Below, in pieces: positions 1 to 6,920 of a stretch of 33,037 nt of DNA. The translations under genes were made by a program, and so were the position numbers. Source of the stretch: Myxococcales bacterium (GTDB taxonomy: Bacteria; Myxococcota_A; Polyangia; Polyangiales; Polyangiaceae). Numbering within the stretch: the first letter of the stretch is position 1; each line of letters opens with the position of its first letter. The DNA lies in the NCBI GenBank assembly GCA_003154095.1, contig PMCK01000562.1:19902-52938 (forward strand), given 5' to 3'. The notes beneath the pieces are model-generated. The model searched no databases and was not told where the DNA came from. It was given only the letters and a program-made list of their open reading frames with translations.

Positions 1-674
1 GGCGTGTTTTCGGACACGCGCAGTAGTCCAATCGTATCCACTTGCCGGAAGTACTTCAGTGTGTCGCCGCTGCCGGACCAACATTGAGACTTCATGTCGC
101 TGGCTTGCACAACTGCACCCGGCGTATAGTAGTCGATGCAGTACTGCTTGGAATACGGATCACCGGCAATATGCGCGGTCAAGCGGAAATGGCCCGCACT
201 GCCAGCCTGCGCGACGGACGTGTAATTGACGGTCACCAGGCGAGGCGCATTGTCGCCCCAGGGCCCTGCCGGTTGAGTTGTATTGAATCCCAAGACAACA
301 CCCCAGTTCTTGTCCCAGTCACATTTGAATTGCGGCGTACCTTGCCCAGTGCAGGACAGTGCCTTGATATTACCCTTAGTGCAAAGCGGACCTCCGGTGT
401 TCTTGAAGCAGCCGTTGGAATTGCAGGGACTAGGCGAATATACGGTGGCTGACTCGCTTGCAGCCACCCAAGCATATCCGCTGGCAACTCCTTCGAGCTT
501 TCCATTGCTGCCAATGACGACTTGTCTACCCGAAGGGGCAGCACTTACGGTTATGGCACCAAGGATCGAGATTATGAACGCAATATGTCCCAATCGGAGC
601 CGATTAGGCGCCAATGCGACAGCACTAGTTGAAGTCGATGCGGGTTTTTTAGTGTCGGTTTGTAGCATTGTCAT
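1..674 (-). CDS. Secreted protein, partial (3' end beyond window)
   Basis: Reading the minus strand from ATG at 674 gives an open frame of about 224 codons that reaches the window edge without a stop. The N-terminus has a basic stretch, then a hydrophobic segment (HIAFIISILGAITVSAAPSG) that looks like a signal peptide. The mature part is rich in Gly, Asn, Ser and paired Cys (SPCNSNGCFKNTGGPLC, YCIDYYTPG), a style seen in secreted, possibly sugar-binding proteins of Myxococcota. A second ATG lies two codons inside. It sits 85 bp downstream of the anti-sigma gene on the same strand and may be a target of that sigma factor. Function is not recognised. It is too long and too protein-like to be chance, but the C-terminus cannot be judged. 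Confidence 0.6.
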   Translation of the reverse strand, partial: MTMLQTDTKKPASTSTSAVALAPNRLRLGHIAFIISILGAITVSAAPSGRQVVIGSNGKLEGVASGYAWVAASESATVYSPSPCNSNGCFKNTGGPLCTKGNIKALSCTGQGTPQFKCDWDKNWGVVLGFNTTQPAGPWGDNAPRLVTVNYTSVAQAGSAGHFRLTAHIAGDPYSKQYCIDYYTPGAVVQASDMKSQCWSGSGDTLKYFRQVDTIGLLRVSENT

Positions 675-758
675 AGATACACACTTTCTGTAGGTAGTGA
701 GCGAAACTCAGGAAGTTTGTGGCAGGTTCATGCGCTTTTCGAACCTGGACGTATCTAA

Positions 759-1712
759 CTAACGCGGGATAAATTTCAAATCGTCGATCCAAATATCGAA
801 AGGAGTGTCACCAGGCTGAATCAAGAAGGCGATGCTATGAACTCGGGTAGCATCGAGCGGTGGAGTGTCGTAACCGCGCTGGCGCAATTCACTCCACTTG
901 AGTGAATAGTTCTGCCAGCGAGCGCTCAGATCGACCTTCTTCTGATGTGTGTTGTAACAGTCGTGCGTGCAGGTCCCTCCCCATTCAACTTGCACGACAC
1001 GCACTTCGTGCACTCCCGCGTAAACGCGCCCCGGGCCCTTCGCGCTGAACGATATGCCACCATAGACGCTCGCATCGTAGCAAGAGGGTTGAAATGAAAG
1101 CTGAACCGTCGCACCCCAATCCCGCAGCTCGCCACCTACTGCGTGTAGAGCAAATCGGTTGCCTCGCGTCGGTTGCGGACGAATCGTCGGCGTTAGCGGC
1201 ATACTTGCGCCTGGCGTATCCGTATCCCGGTACAAGCCCCAAAGTCCTACGCGACTTTCGAAGGAGCCAACCAAGGGATTGCCATCCTCAAAATCATCGA
1301 TCGACGGCTGGTTACCTGCGGCTCGAATATGAGCCACGCAAGGATCGGCTGCGACGCGTGACACCGAACTTACGGCGGCGGGTGCTGGCAGAACCTGCAC
1401 AGCCGTCCGTAAGGGTTCTGGCGACACCTCCACCTTGAGCACTGGACGACGCATCCACCCCCAAAAACCAATCAGCGCCAGCGCTGCCACCCCAGTTGCA
1501 GTCCAAGTGAAGGGTCGCGCAAAGGCCGCTTTCAGTTTGTCGCCAAGGCCTTGAAGTACGACTATACGGCGCTGCAAATTGCTCATTTGCTTCAGTCGTT
1601 GCTCGAAGTCCATGCGCAAGTCCGGCAGGCATGGTTCCCCTTGATCGAGCGTTCGTGCGTGCAGCGACTCGAGCTCCGAGACGAGACGGTCATATGCCTT
1701 ATGCTCAGTCAT
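759..1712 (-). CDS. Membrane anti-sigma factor with carbohydrate-binding-like ectodomain
   Basis: Protein of 317 aa. Residues 1-65 are cytosolic and charged. Residues 69-86 form one transmembrane segment, then comes a Pro/Ala/Val-rich stalk. Residues about 137-317 form a beta-rich domain opening with IDDFEDGN and closing with FDIWIDDLKFIP, a pattern typical of CBM11/CIA30-type jelly-roll domains that bind carbohydrate. The start codon overlaps the sigma-factor stop by 4 bp (ATGA), so the two are translationally coupled. The inferred role is to hold the partner sigma factor at the membrane and release it when the outer domain senses a ligand. The N-terminal part shows no clear zinc-binding anti-sigma motif, so the role rests on gene order, topology and the ectodomain. 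Confidence 0.75.
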   Translation of the reverse strand: MTEHKAYDRLVSELESLHARTLDQGEPCLPDLRMDFEQRLKQMSNLQRRIVVLQGLGDKLKAAFARPFTWTATGVAALALIGFWGWMRRPVLKVEVSPEPLRTAVQVLPAPAAVSSVSRVAADPCVAHIRAAGNQPSIDDFEDGNPLVGSFESRVGLWGLYRDTDTPGASMPLTPTIRPQPTRGNRFALHAVGGELRDWGATVQLSFQPSCYDASVYGGISFSAKGPGRVYAGVHEVRVVQVEWGGTCTHDCYNTHQKKVDLSARWQNYSLKWSELRQRGYDTPPLDATRVHSIAFLIQPGDTPFDIWIDDLKFIPR

Positions 1713-2392
1713 GCGTCGCCTCCATCGCTCAGGTGCTCGCGCAGAACGGCGTCGCGCTGGGCCAATTTTCGAAAGCGAGCGTCGGCACTAGTGAGTCGCC
1801 GCTTCACGGTTGCCAACGATACACCAACACTGCTCGCAATTTCGTCAAGACTCATGCGCTCGAAGTGGCGCAGCAGCCAAGGCGTCTGAAGGCGATTGGG
1901 AAGTTGCATTATTACCTCGCGGGCCCTGCGAAATACTTCGGCGCGCACTGGATCGCAGGGGGGCAACATTTCATGAGCCAATTCGTAAGGCTCAGACCGA
2001 GTATCGAACCTGCTCCTGCGCCGCCGTTCCGCGTAAGCAAGACGAATCGCGATGGCTACCAACCAAGCCCTTAGCCCTGACTCATCGCCCGCCAACTCGA
2101 CCTTCCGAGCCGTTACCGAGCTAAACGCAGTGACGAATACCTGTTGCGCTACATCCTCCAAGTCAGCGCCGTATCCCAGGTGCCCGGCGAGTACGCCCCT
2201 AATCAGTCGACGATGCTGGAGGTAAAATTGTCCCCAAGACTCCGTGTCCAATTCTTGAAGTCTGCGGCAAGTCGCGGCGTCCAAATGTTCGTGGCCGGGC
2301 AAACATTCGGCGGCCCGACTAATGGGAAATCCTGACACTTGGAGCATGCGAAGTCTCACCGTAAATGCGCAGAGTCGCCCAATTCGGCTCAA
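1709..2392 (-). CDS. ECF-type RNA polymerase sigma-70 factor
   Basis: A 227-aa sigma factor of ECF type. Region 2 is at about residues 50-95, with the core-binding stretch DLEDVAQQVFVTAFSSV. Region 4 is at about residues 165-210, with a helix-turn-helix MSLDEIASSVGVSLATVKRRL. No region 1.1 or 3 is visible, which fits the ECF class. Length is normal for the class. An inner ATG at codon 16 is an alternative start, because the first 15 residues look poorly conserved. It is the first gene of a minus-strand operon with the overlapping anti-sigma gene. Such genes usually activate their own operon, but I see no clear ECF-type promoter upstream. Confidence 0.9.
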   Translation of the reverse strand: MSRIGRLCAFTVRLRMLQVSGFPISRAAECLPGHEHLDAATCRRLQELDTESWGQFYLQHRRLIRGVLAGHLGYGADLEDVAQQVFVTAFSSVTARKVELAGDESGLRAWLVAIAIRLAYAERRRRSRFDTRSEPYELAHEMLPPCDPVRAEVFRRAREVIMQLPNRLQTPWLLRHFERMSLDEIASSVGVSLATVKRRLTSADARFRKLAQRDAVLREHLSDGGDA

Positions 2393-2785
2393 ACATTTTC
2401 AGGTTCCCAGGATACCGAGCCGGCCGGTCGAACCCGACTCGATTGATTCACGACGACCCAACAATTTGTGGAGTGAAATAGCCGAAGGGCAGAGCCGAAA
2501 CCGACCCTGCCCTTCGAAGGTGTAAAGGCGTCATCCTGTCTGAAACTACAATCCAACTAAGCTAAGCGAAAGCAAAGATTTATGTGTGTTCACTCTCCTC
2601 GGTGACTTGACCCGCGAGATCGGCAACATCGACGACAATCTTCACCGAAGACGACGCGACCACGACCGCTGGGCTCTAACCATTGAAGACTGGAAGGTAG
2701 CCCACAAGAGCGTCGGCCAGAAGATTCTCACCGGTAACGGGCAAGTCGACGCGCGTCGCTGGAGCGCGAGTCGTTGACGACTTCG
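2393..2785. other. Gene-poor interval with a 10-bp hairpin
   Basis: About 390 bp between the sigma operon and the acetyltransferase gene. The only clear structure is a perfect 10-bp inverted repeat, CGAAGGGCAG at 2483-2492 and CTGCCCTTCG at 2507-2516, with a 14-nt loop. No T-run follows on either strand, so it is not a standard intrinsic terminator. It could be an operator or a structured leader of the sigma gene. A 63-codon frame at 2586-2777 has arginine-rich, frameshift-like sequence and no family resemblance, so I do not call it a gene. Confidence 0.4.
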
Positions 2786-3235
2786 ATGAAGAACGTTCAA
2801 ATTCGTCCGGCAATCTCTGCGGACCACGAGTTCCTATTGATGCTGAACCGTGCAGCATACGAGACGCTGGCGATTCGACTATTCGGCTTGTGGGACAACA
2901 GGTCGCAACAATCTAGATTCGAAAACAAGATCCAGCAACTTCAGTTTCGCATAATCGAGCTCAATCATGAACCCGTAGGCGCCATATGCTCGTCTGAGCA
3001 TGACGATCACGTATTTCTACATGAAATGCTCATTCTGCCGGAATTTCAGAATCGAGGTATCGGTTCATTCGTTCTTCGCCTTGAACTTGATCATGCTCGA
3101 ACATTCAAAAAGTCCATCCGTCTCCATATAGCAAAGCTAAATCGGGCCCGTGAATTCTACAGAATTCATGGATTCGTGGAAACTGGACGCGACGAGATGT
3201 TCATTGATATGGAGGCGCGGCTAACTCGGCAATGA
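2786..3235 (+). CDS. GNAT-family N-acetyltransferase
   Basis: A 149-aa protein with the Gcn5-related acetyltransferase fold, which transfers an acetyl group from acetyl-CoA to an amine on an unknown substrate. Motif A is at residues 78-97 (LHEMLILPEFQNRGIGSFVL) and holds the pyrophosphate-binding Q-x-x-G-x-G loop at 88-93. Motif B, LNRAREFYRIHGFVETG, is at about 118-134. I chose ATG 2786, which gives the usual short N-terminus (MKNVQIRPAI). A TTG at 2774 is possible. No strong ribosome-binding site is seen. Single acetyltransferase genes of this size are common integron-cassette cargo. The gene lies just left of the attC-like repeats, although no such repeat borders it directly. Confidence 0.85.
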   Translation: MKNVQIRPAISADHEFLLMLNRAAYETLAIRLFGLWDNRSQQSRFENKIQQLQFRIIELNHEPVGAICSSEHDDHVFLHEMLILPEFQNRGIGSFVLRLELDHARTFKKSIRLHIAKLNRAREFYRIHGFVETGRDEMFIDMEARLTRQ

Positions 3236-3245
3236 ACTTCTCGGC

Positions 3246-3698
3246 TTGGACCAGTGCGCTAAGCCTGTGGCTGCGGCGGTGCTTTCACGTCAAAGCCAGC
3301 AGCCAGTAGCACTTGTTGGACACCTGGGTGTCGAGCCCACGACATTGGCGGCGCGGCCTGGGTCAACTGTAAAGCCCATCCTCGCGTGGTTGGCAGCCGA
3401 CGCCGGTCTGCTTCAACCCAACGAAGAGGTCTCGTGCAACAGCACGTTTGAATCCGGGTTTCACTGCTTCGCGTCACACGGGACACTCACACTTCCAGAT
3501 GCAATTGCTGCTTCCTGCAACGTGTACGCTTTCGAACTAGCCAAGCGCGTCGGGTTAGAACGAATCTCCTTTGGATTCACTCAATTTGGGCTGGGTCAGA
3601 AGACTGGGCTCGTCATGCACGAGTCGTCTGGCTTCCTTGCGACACCCCAATGGGTCGCAACACGGCCGTCGTCGCGCTCCGCCGTTCGGGCATCCTAA
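3246..3698 (+). pseudogene. Penicillin-binding-protein transpeptidase fragment
   Basis: About 140 codons match the core of a PBP2-type D,D-transpeptidase. PGSTVKPI carries the active-site S-x-x-K, AASCNVYAFELA carries the S-x-N motif, and FGLGQKTGL matches the family stretch that normally leads into a P/G-rich loop. The membrane anchor and N-terminal domain are missing. So is the C-terminal K-T-G box and everything after about 3665. The piece therefore cannot be a working peptidoglycan cross-linking enzyme. It begins without a convincing start (TTG at best), 10 bp after the acetyltransferase stop, and fades into unrelated sequence just before a half-copy of the attC-like repeat. A 7-bp inverted repeat (3637-3643 and 3654-3660) lies at the point where similarity ends. 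Confidence 0.75.
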
Positions 3699-3722
3699 TG
3701 GCACCTTCCGCTGCTGGATGAG

Positions 3723-3749
3723 CCGCGGCAGAAGCACAAGCCGTTGGCT
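3723..3749 (+). repeat. Half-copy of the attC-like repeat (right end only)
   Basis: The bases at 3723-3749 match the right end of the dispersed repeat family. A GC-rich L'-like block (CCGCGGCAGAAGC) is followed by a short spacer and GTTGGCT at 3743-3749. The fuller copies end in the same way, for example CTGAAACGC, spacer, then GTTGGGC. No left arm or central stem is found upstream, where the penicillin-binding-protein remnant ends. It could be the R' end of a lost cassette. It is short, so a chance match cannot be excluded. Confidence 0.35.
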
Positions 3750-4002
3750 GGCGCTGATAACGAAAGGCAGGGCCAGCATGACTGAGTACAGGGATTCCAT
3801 CGACTGCCGTCAAGTCTGCGGCAATCTGAATCGTCGCCTTTGGCGTCTGTACCGTAAGGTTATACTTTGCTCACGCCTACCACCGGCCATCGCGTCAATT
3901 CTCATGGCAGCGGAGCTTTCATTTCCCGCTTAACCGTTCATGCGCTCGGCCGTACTCCGATATTGCTCCACTTCCGTTCGCCCACTCCTGAGGGTGCGTA
4001 TC

Positions 4003-4434
4003 GTGTCGAATCTCGAATTCGAATATCTCGCTGAACTGCGCTTGATGGTCTCCTATCAAGGAGCCACGAACGCGAGTGATAGCGCCTGGGATGCATACCT
4101 TACCGAGTTAAGGCAGGCCTTTCAATCGGGAGGACTCTCCCGTTCCTTGGTGGTGACCGAAGGAGCTTTTCCAACCCGCTGTCAACAGAGTCGAATGACG
4201 TCGGTCGTTGGCGGCCGCGCTCCGCGGGTTGCCGTCATTTCGTCGTCCGCTCGACTTCGCTTCGTTGTTTCGATGCTTGCACTTCTGAACAAAAACGTGG
4301 ATTGTTTCGACCCCAAGCAGGGCAAAGCAGCGTTTTCCCACCTTGACCTAAGTCCCTCCCAACAGGCGCTAGCCGAAGCCACGATCGAGCGTCTTCGTCG
4401 AAGAATGACTCTCGCGAGCACGACGGCGGCATAA
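4003..4434 (+). CDS. SEC14/STAS-like small protein, hypothetical
   Basis: From GTG 4003 this encodes 143 aa (SNLEFEYLAELRLMVSYQG...). The alternation of hydrophobic strands and helices (APRVAVISSSARLRFVVSML, then FDPKQGKAAFSHLDLS) resembles small SpoIIAA/STAS-like or SEC14-like proteins common in Myxococcota. The exact function is unknown. GTG 4003 is chosen because GAGGG lies 8 nt upstream (3990-3994). The longer frame from 3940 adds a Cys/Arg-rich stretch with no protein character. The gene stands alone between a right-end repeat half (3749) and a full attC-like repeat (from 4511), as a cassette gene would. A small hairpin follows the stop. Confidence 0.6.
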   Translation: MSNLEFEYLAELRLMVSYQGATNASDSAWDAYLTELRQAFQSGGLSRSLVVTEGAFPTRCQQSRMTSVVGGRAPRVAVISSSARLRFVVSMLALLNKNVDCFDPKQGKAAFSHLDLSPSQQALAEATIERLRRRMTLASTTAA

Positions 4435-4447
4435 AATTCTGAACGCA

Positions 4448-4461
4448 CCGACGTGCGTCGG
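4448..4461 (+). other. Small hairpin after the SEC14/STAS-like gene
   Basis: CCGAC-GTGC-GTCGG forms a 5-bp perfect hairpin 14 bp after the stop codon. It lacks a following T-run, so it is only a weak terminator candidate. Confidence 0.25.
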
Positions 4462-4510
4462 CGTGGATATGCTGCCGTGCCGTTGCCCAGCGACGCTTTG
4501 CCGAGCCCAG

Positions 4511-4718
4511 CCAACTCGCGGTTGGATCAGCCAAAGGCCTGTAGCTCAAGCAATTGCCTTTTGTCGCGGTCCAAGCGATCATCCGTACCTTGAGGTTGAC
4601 GCTGGCCTTTGCGCCATCCGTGGCTCGGCAACGATTTTACGGCTGGCGCCTGTAGTGGCATACGGCTGCATGTTTCCGCGCCGGATTGGGCCGCCGCTGA
4701 AACGCAAAGCCGTTGGGC
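4511..4718 (+). repeat. attC-like structured repeat, copy P (degenerate)
   Basis: The right end is well kept: L'-like CGCTGAAACGC at 4695-4705, spacer CAAAGCC, then GTTGGGC at 4712-4718, which fits the attC R' consensus GTTRRRY. The central stem is ACGGCTGGCGCC at 4639-4650 against 4610-4621, with two mismatches. The 17-nt loop between them (GGCTCGGCAACGATTTT) matches loops of other copies. The left end is less certain. AGCCAAC at 4509-4515 is a plausible R'', followed by a distorted L''. A tight palindrome CCAAC-TCGCG-GTTGG sits at 4511-4525. The copy lies between the SEC14/STAS-like gene and the PPOX gene. Confidence 0.6.
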
Positions 4719-4810
4719 AGACCTGTCAACGTGTTGCGTCTACGCGCGAAAAACGGGCGTGTTCGAAACGCAGCGGATCGAACTCTGCGAACATTGCGCT
4801 GGCCAGTTGG

Positions 4811-5302
4811 CTACCCCCATAGACCTTGAGTCATTGCGCCGCAAGAAACCGGTTCAAAGGAATCGAAGAAGATATCTCTGACCGTCCGCATGTCTTTCCA
4901 AAGTAGCTCATGGCCCTTCGTTCCCCGTGCGGTCTTCACGCGGTCTTGCCAAATGGCGATCTCTTGGTCAGTCCCGTTTCGCTTATTGCCCAAAGAGCCC
5001 ATGAGCCTCACTGCAGGAGGTGCTAAGAATTTTCCGGCGAGTAGTGATCGCTGCCAAAAAGCTGGAGTGCTGTTCACAGCAAGAATGCACACTCTGGGGT
5101 TCCGATTCACGTTCTTTGATGTTGTAACGGTAAACTCATCGAAATAGAAGCCCGTCTTATCGTCACGAAGAAAAAGTGCACCAATCGGCGCTACATGCGG
5201 AGAGCCGTCTTCAGCCACCGTGGCCACGGCAAAGTGCATAGAGCTGTTTCTGCCTTCTTCAAAGATTGCTCGGATTGTTTCCCAATGTTTGCCAATTTCC
5301 AT
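4811..5302 (-). CDS. Pyridoxamine 5'-phosphate oxidase-family (flavin-binding) protein
   Basis: 163 aa with the split-barrel fold of the PPOX/FMN-binding family. The N-terminus has the family pattern MHFAVATVAEDGSPHVAPIGALFLRDDKTGFYFDE, followed by SKNVNRNPRVCILAVNS. These proteins bind FMN, F420 or heme and act as small oxidoreductases. The substrate here is unknown. ATG 5302 is supported by a strong ribosome-binding site, GAGGAGG, about 9 nt upstream. The gene runs opposite to its neighbours and sits between two attC-like repeats (P ends at 4718, A starts at 5631). Reverse-oriented genes do occur in integron cassettes. It looks complete for the family. Confidence 0.85.
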   Translation of the reverse strand: MEIGKHWETIRAIFEEGRNSSMHFAVATVAEDGSPHVAPIGALFLRDDKTGFYFDEFTVTTSKNVNRNPRVCILAVNSTPAFWQRSLLAGKFLAPPAVRLMGSLGNKRNGTDQEIAIWQDRVKTARGTKGHELLWKDMRTVRDIFFDSFEPVSCGAMTQGLWG

Positions 5303-5630
5303 GCAATTTGCCTCCTCGCTTTCACGGCCCTTTCTGTATCACCACGGGAGCAGCTACTATGCCAACGACAGGAGTGAATAGATCATTCTTCTGCAATGAA
5401 TTTTGTACCTGTACCACAATGAAAACGCTGACCGCCGCAGCTATTGGCCCCATTGTTTTGGGCGGCACGAAACACATTTGCTGCTGTTATGGCGTGCCTT
5501 TCGGTAGGCGAGCTAATTGTGAACTCGCCCGGTAGTGCGTAACCAGTTTTGCAGCAGTGGTACGGTGACCTACGCGTTGACATTCAACCGATCTTTCGTT
5601 TGTACGCTCCGTGTCTGCCCGAGCGAGACC
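5303..5630. other. Gene-free interval upstream of the PPOX gene
   Basis: About 330 bp hold the upstream region of the minus-strand PPOX gene and lead into attC-like copy A. Short frames on both strands have no family character. I see no clear promoter consensus, RNA gene or repeat here. Confidence 0.35.
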
Positions 5631-5790
5631 GTTCAACTCACGCTTGCACCTGACGGCCTAGTTTTCTGGGGCGTTGTGGTCAGCCGCCGCCGTGGCTTCG
5701 CGACAATTTTACGGCGGCGGCTTGTTGTGGCATGCTGATAGGTACTTGCGGGTCTGACGGGCCCGCAGGTGAAGCGCAAACCCGTTGATA
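5631..5790 (+). repeat. attC-like structured repeat, copy A (best preserved)
   Basis: R''-like GTTCAAC at 5631-5637 fits RYYYAAC fully. After the spacer TCA, L'' CGCTTGCACCTG (5641-5652) pairs with L' CAGGTGAAGCG (5766-5776) over 11 perfect base pairs, leaving one unpaired G at 5646, as in the extrahelical base of attC sites. The central stem AGCCGCCGCCGT (5682-5693) pairs perfectly with ACGGCGGCGGCT (5711-5722) around a 17-nt loop. The right end is GTTGATA at 5784-5790, a partial match to GTTRRRY. Total length is 160 bp. The conserved blocks GTTGTGGTCAG before the stem and TTGTTGTGGCAT after it recur in other copies. Confidence 0.75.
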
Positions 5791-6162
5791 TGGAACGACC
5801 CGTCAAGTCTTGGCGTGACGTCATTTTCGCTTTTTTCCTTGTTCGATAGTTTTCTTTCTTCTTGGCGGGGGATGAAACAAAGAGTGAACGACCGAAAGCG
5901 TGCTTATTCGACGGTCATCAAGCTGATATCCGAGGGTCAGTTGAGCGCGCTCACGTTATTTGAGGGACGGATTCTCAAGATATTTGAGGGACGCATTGAG
6001 TCAAGCCAAGACAAGCAAATTCCGTCGGACTGTGGTTCGACAGCGATCACTGGTTAGAAGTATTCATCGAGTCGAAGGGATCGCGATGGGCGCAAAGCGC
6101 GCAGCCGGCTACGGCGATAACGACGGATGATCGCTCGCAGGGTTCGAATGGTGGCGATAAGG
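5791..6162. other. Gene-free interval with a short tandem repeat
   Basis: TATTTGAGGGACG occurs twice, at 5957-5969 and 5981-5993 (24-bp period), with similar flanks (ATTCTCAAG and ATTGAGTCAAG). A T-rich stretch at 5821-5860 follows the repeat copy A. The 90-codon plus-strand frame across this stretch is partly made of the tandem repeat and shows no family, so I do not call a gene. Confidence 0.4.
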
Positions 6163-6387
6163 TCAAACGCTGCCTGCTGACTGGGGCTGCCTGGCTCGTA
6201 ACCGTGCGTGCCGGATTCGACCCTTCAGCCCTTTGGGGCCGCCGAGCTTTTCAATGAATCTCCTCACCGCTTCAGGCCGATTGGGAAATTGCCCAATGCT
6301 TCGGATCTTCTGCCTTCCCTCGGCGATTGCTGCCGTGATCGTTTCTGCATGTACATCCAAACCCAGATATCGTGTATTCTTGCTCAT
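6163..6387 (-). pseudogene. IS110-family transposase fragment (N-terminal)
   Basis: From ATG 6387, backed by a GGAGGAG ribosome-binding site 5 nt upstream, the frame reads MSKNTRYLGLDVHAETITAA. This is the start of the DEDD (RuvC-like) catalytic domain of IS110/IS1111 transposases, with the first Asp in GLDVH. Similarity runs for about 58 residues (to KLGGPKGLKG). It then breaks where CYEAGP should follow, giving an Arg/Gln-rich tail and a stop at 6163. The rest of the domain and the C-terminal transposase domain are absent. No IS ends were found. IS1111-type members of this family are known to target integron attC sites, so a remnant beside attC-like repeats is notable. Confidence 0.8.
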
Positions 6388-6493
6388 GACCGACTCCTCC
6401 TTTGTGGCTCTGCGTTTCAGTTTCCTTACCGAGACCGAGCGTAACCCACGCCTAAGGCGCGAGTCGGTCGTTCCATCATGACTGGACGGACCG

Positions 6494-6910
6494 ATGACAT
6501 CCTCGTTCCAAGATGCACTCGTGGAGGTGCTCGCTAAAGAGTTCACCGGGGAATACCGTGAAGATTTTGCTGCGGCCACCGCATCTTGGTCCGACGCAAA
6601 GATCGCCGCGTACGTCGAGTCACTGGTCTCTGCCCACTTCGGAGTCCAACCTTCCCGTCCACTCTTTGCGGAGAAGAGCGTCGGCGTGGTGTTCGGGATC
6701 GAGCTGATCAATAGCCATTCCGTTGTTCTCAAGCTCTTCGCGCCGTCACTAACTCTCGCCCAGTTGAATGGCGTTATTCGGTGCCTGCAACATCTTGAAC
6801 GAGCCCACTTTCCCGCAACGCCCGCTGTTTCAATGCCATTCTCCACTTCATTCGGGCAGCTTGGGTGTTTCTTTTCCTATGCTTCGGCACACCTTTCGCG
6901 GGAGTGGTAG
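6494..6910 (+). pseudogene. Aminoglycoside-phosphotransferase-like kinase, N-lobe fragment
   Basis: The first about 115 residues resemble the N-terminal lobe of APH/choline-kinase-like phosphotransferases. SVGVVFGIELINSHSVVLKLFAPS has the strand pair with the ATP-binding lysine (VVLK), followed by an alpha-C-like helix (LNGVIRCLQHLERAHFPATP). The catalytic loop (H-x-D) and the Mg-binding Asp are missing. The frame ends at 6910 after an unrelated tail, so only about one third of the gene remains. The substrate cannot be told, and resistance should not be inferred. It starts just upstream of, and antisense to, the upstream region of the IS110 remnant. Family assignment rests on a short region. 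Confidence 0.5.
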
Positions 6911-6920
6911 AAGCCGAGCA

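Noticed and set aside
2586-2777. 63-codon plus-strand frame
   Set aside because: Arg-rich sequence with no homology style and no ribosome-binding site.
6388-6846. Minus-strand frame upstream of the IS110 start as part of one 227-aa protein
   Set aside because: It is antisense to the kinase-like frame, and the transposase has its own ATG with GGAGGAG at 6387.
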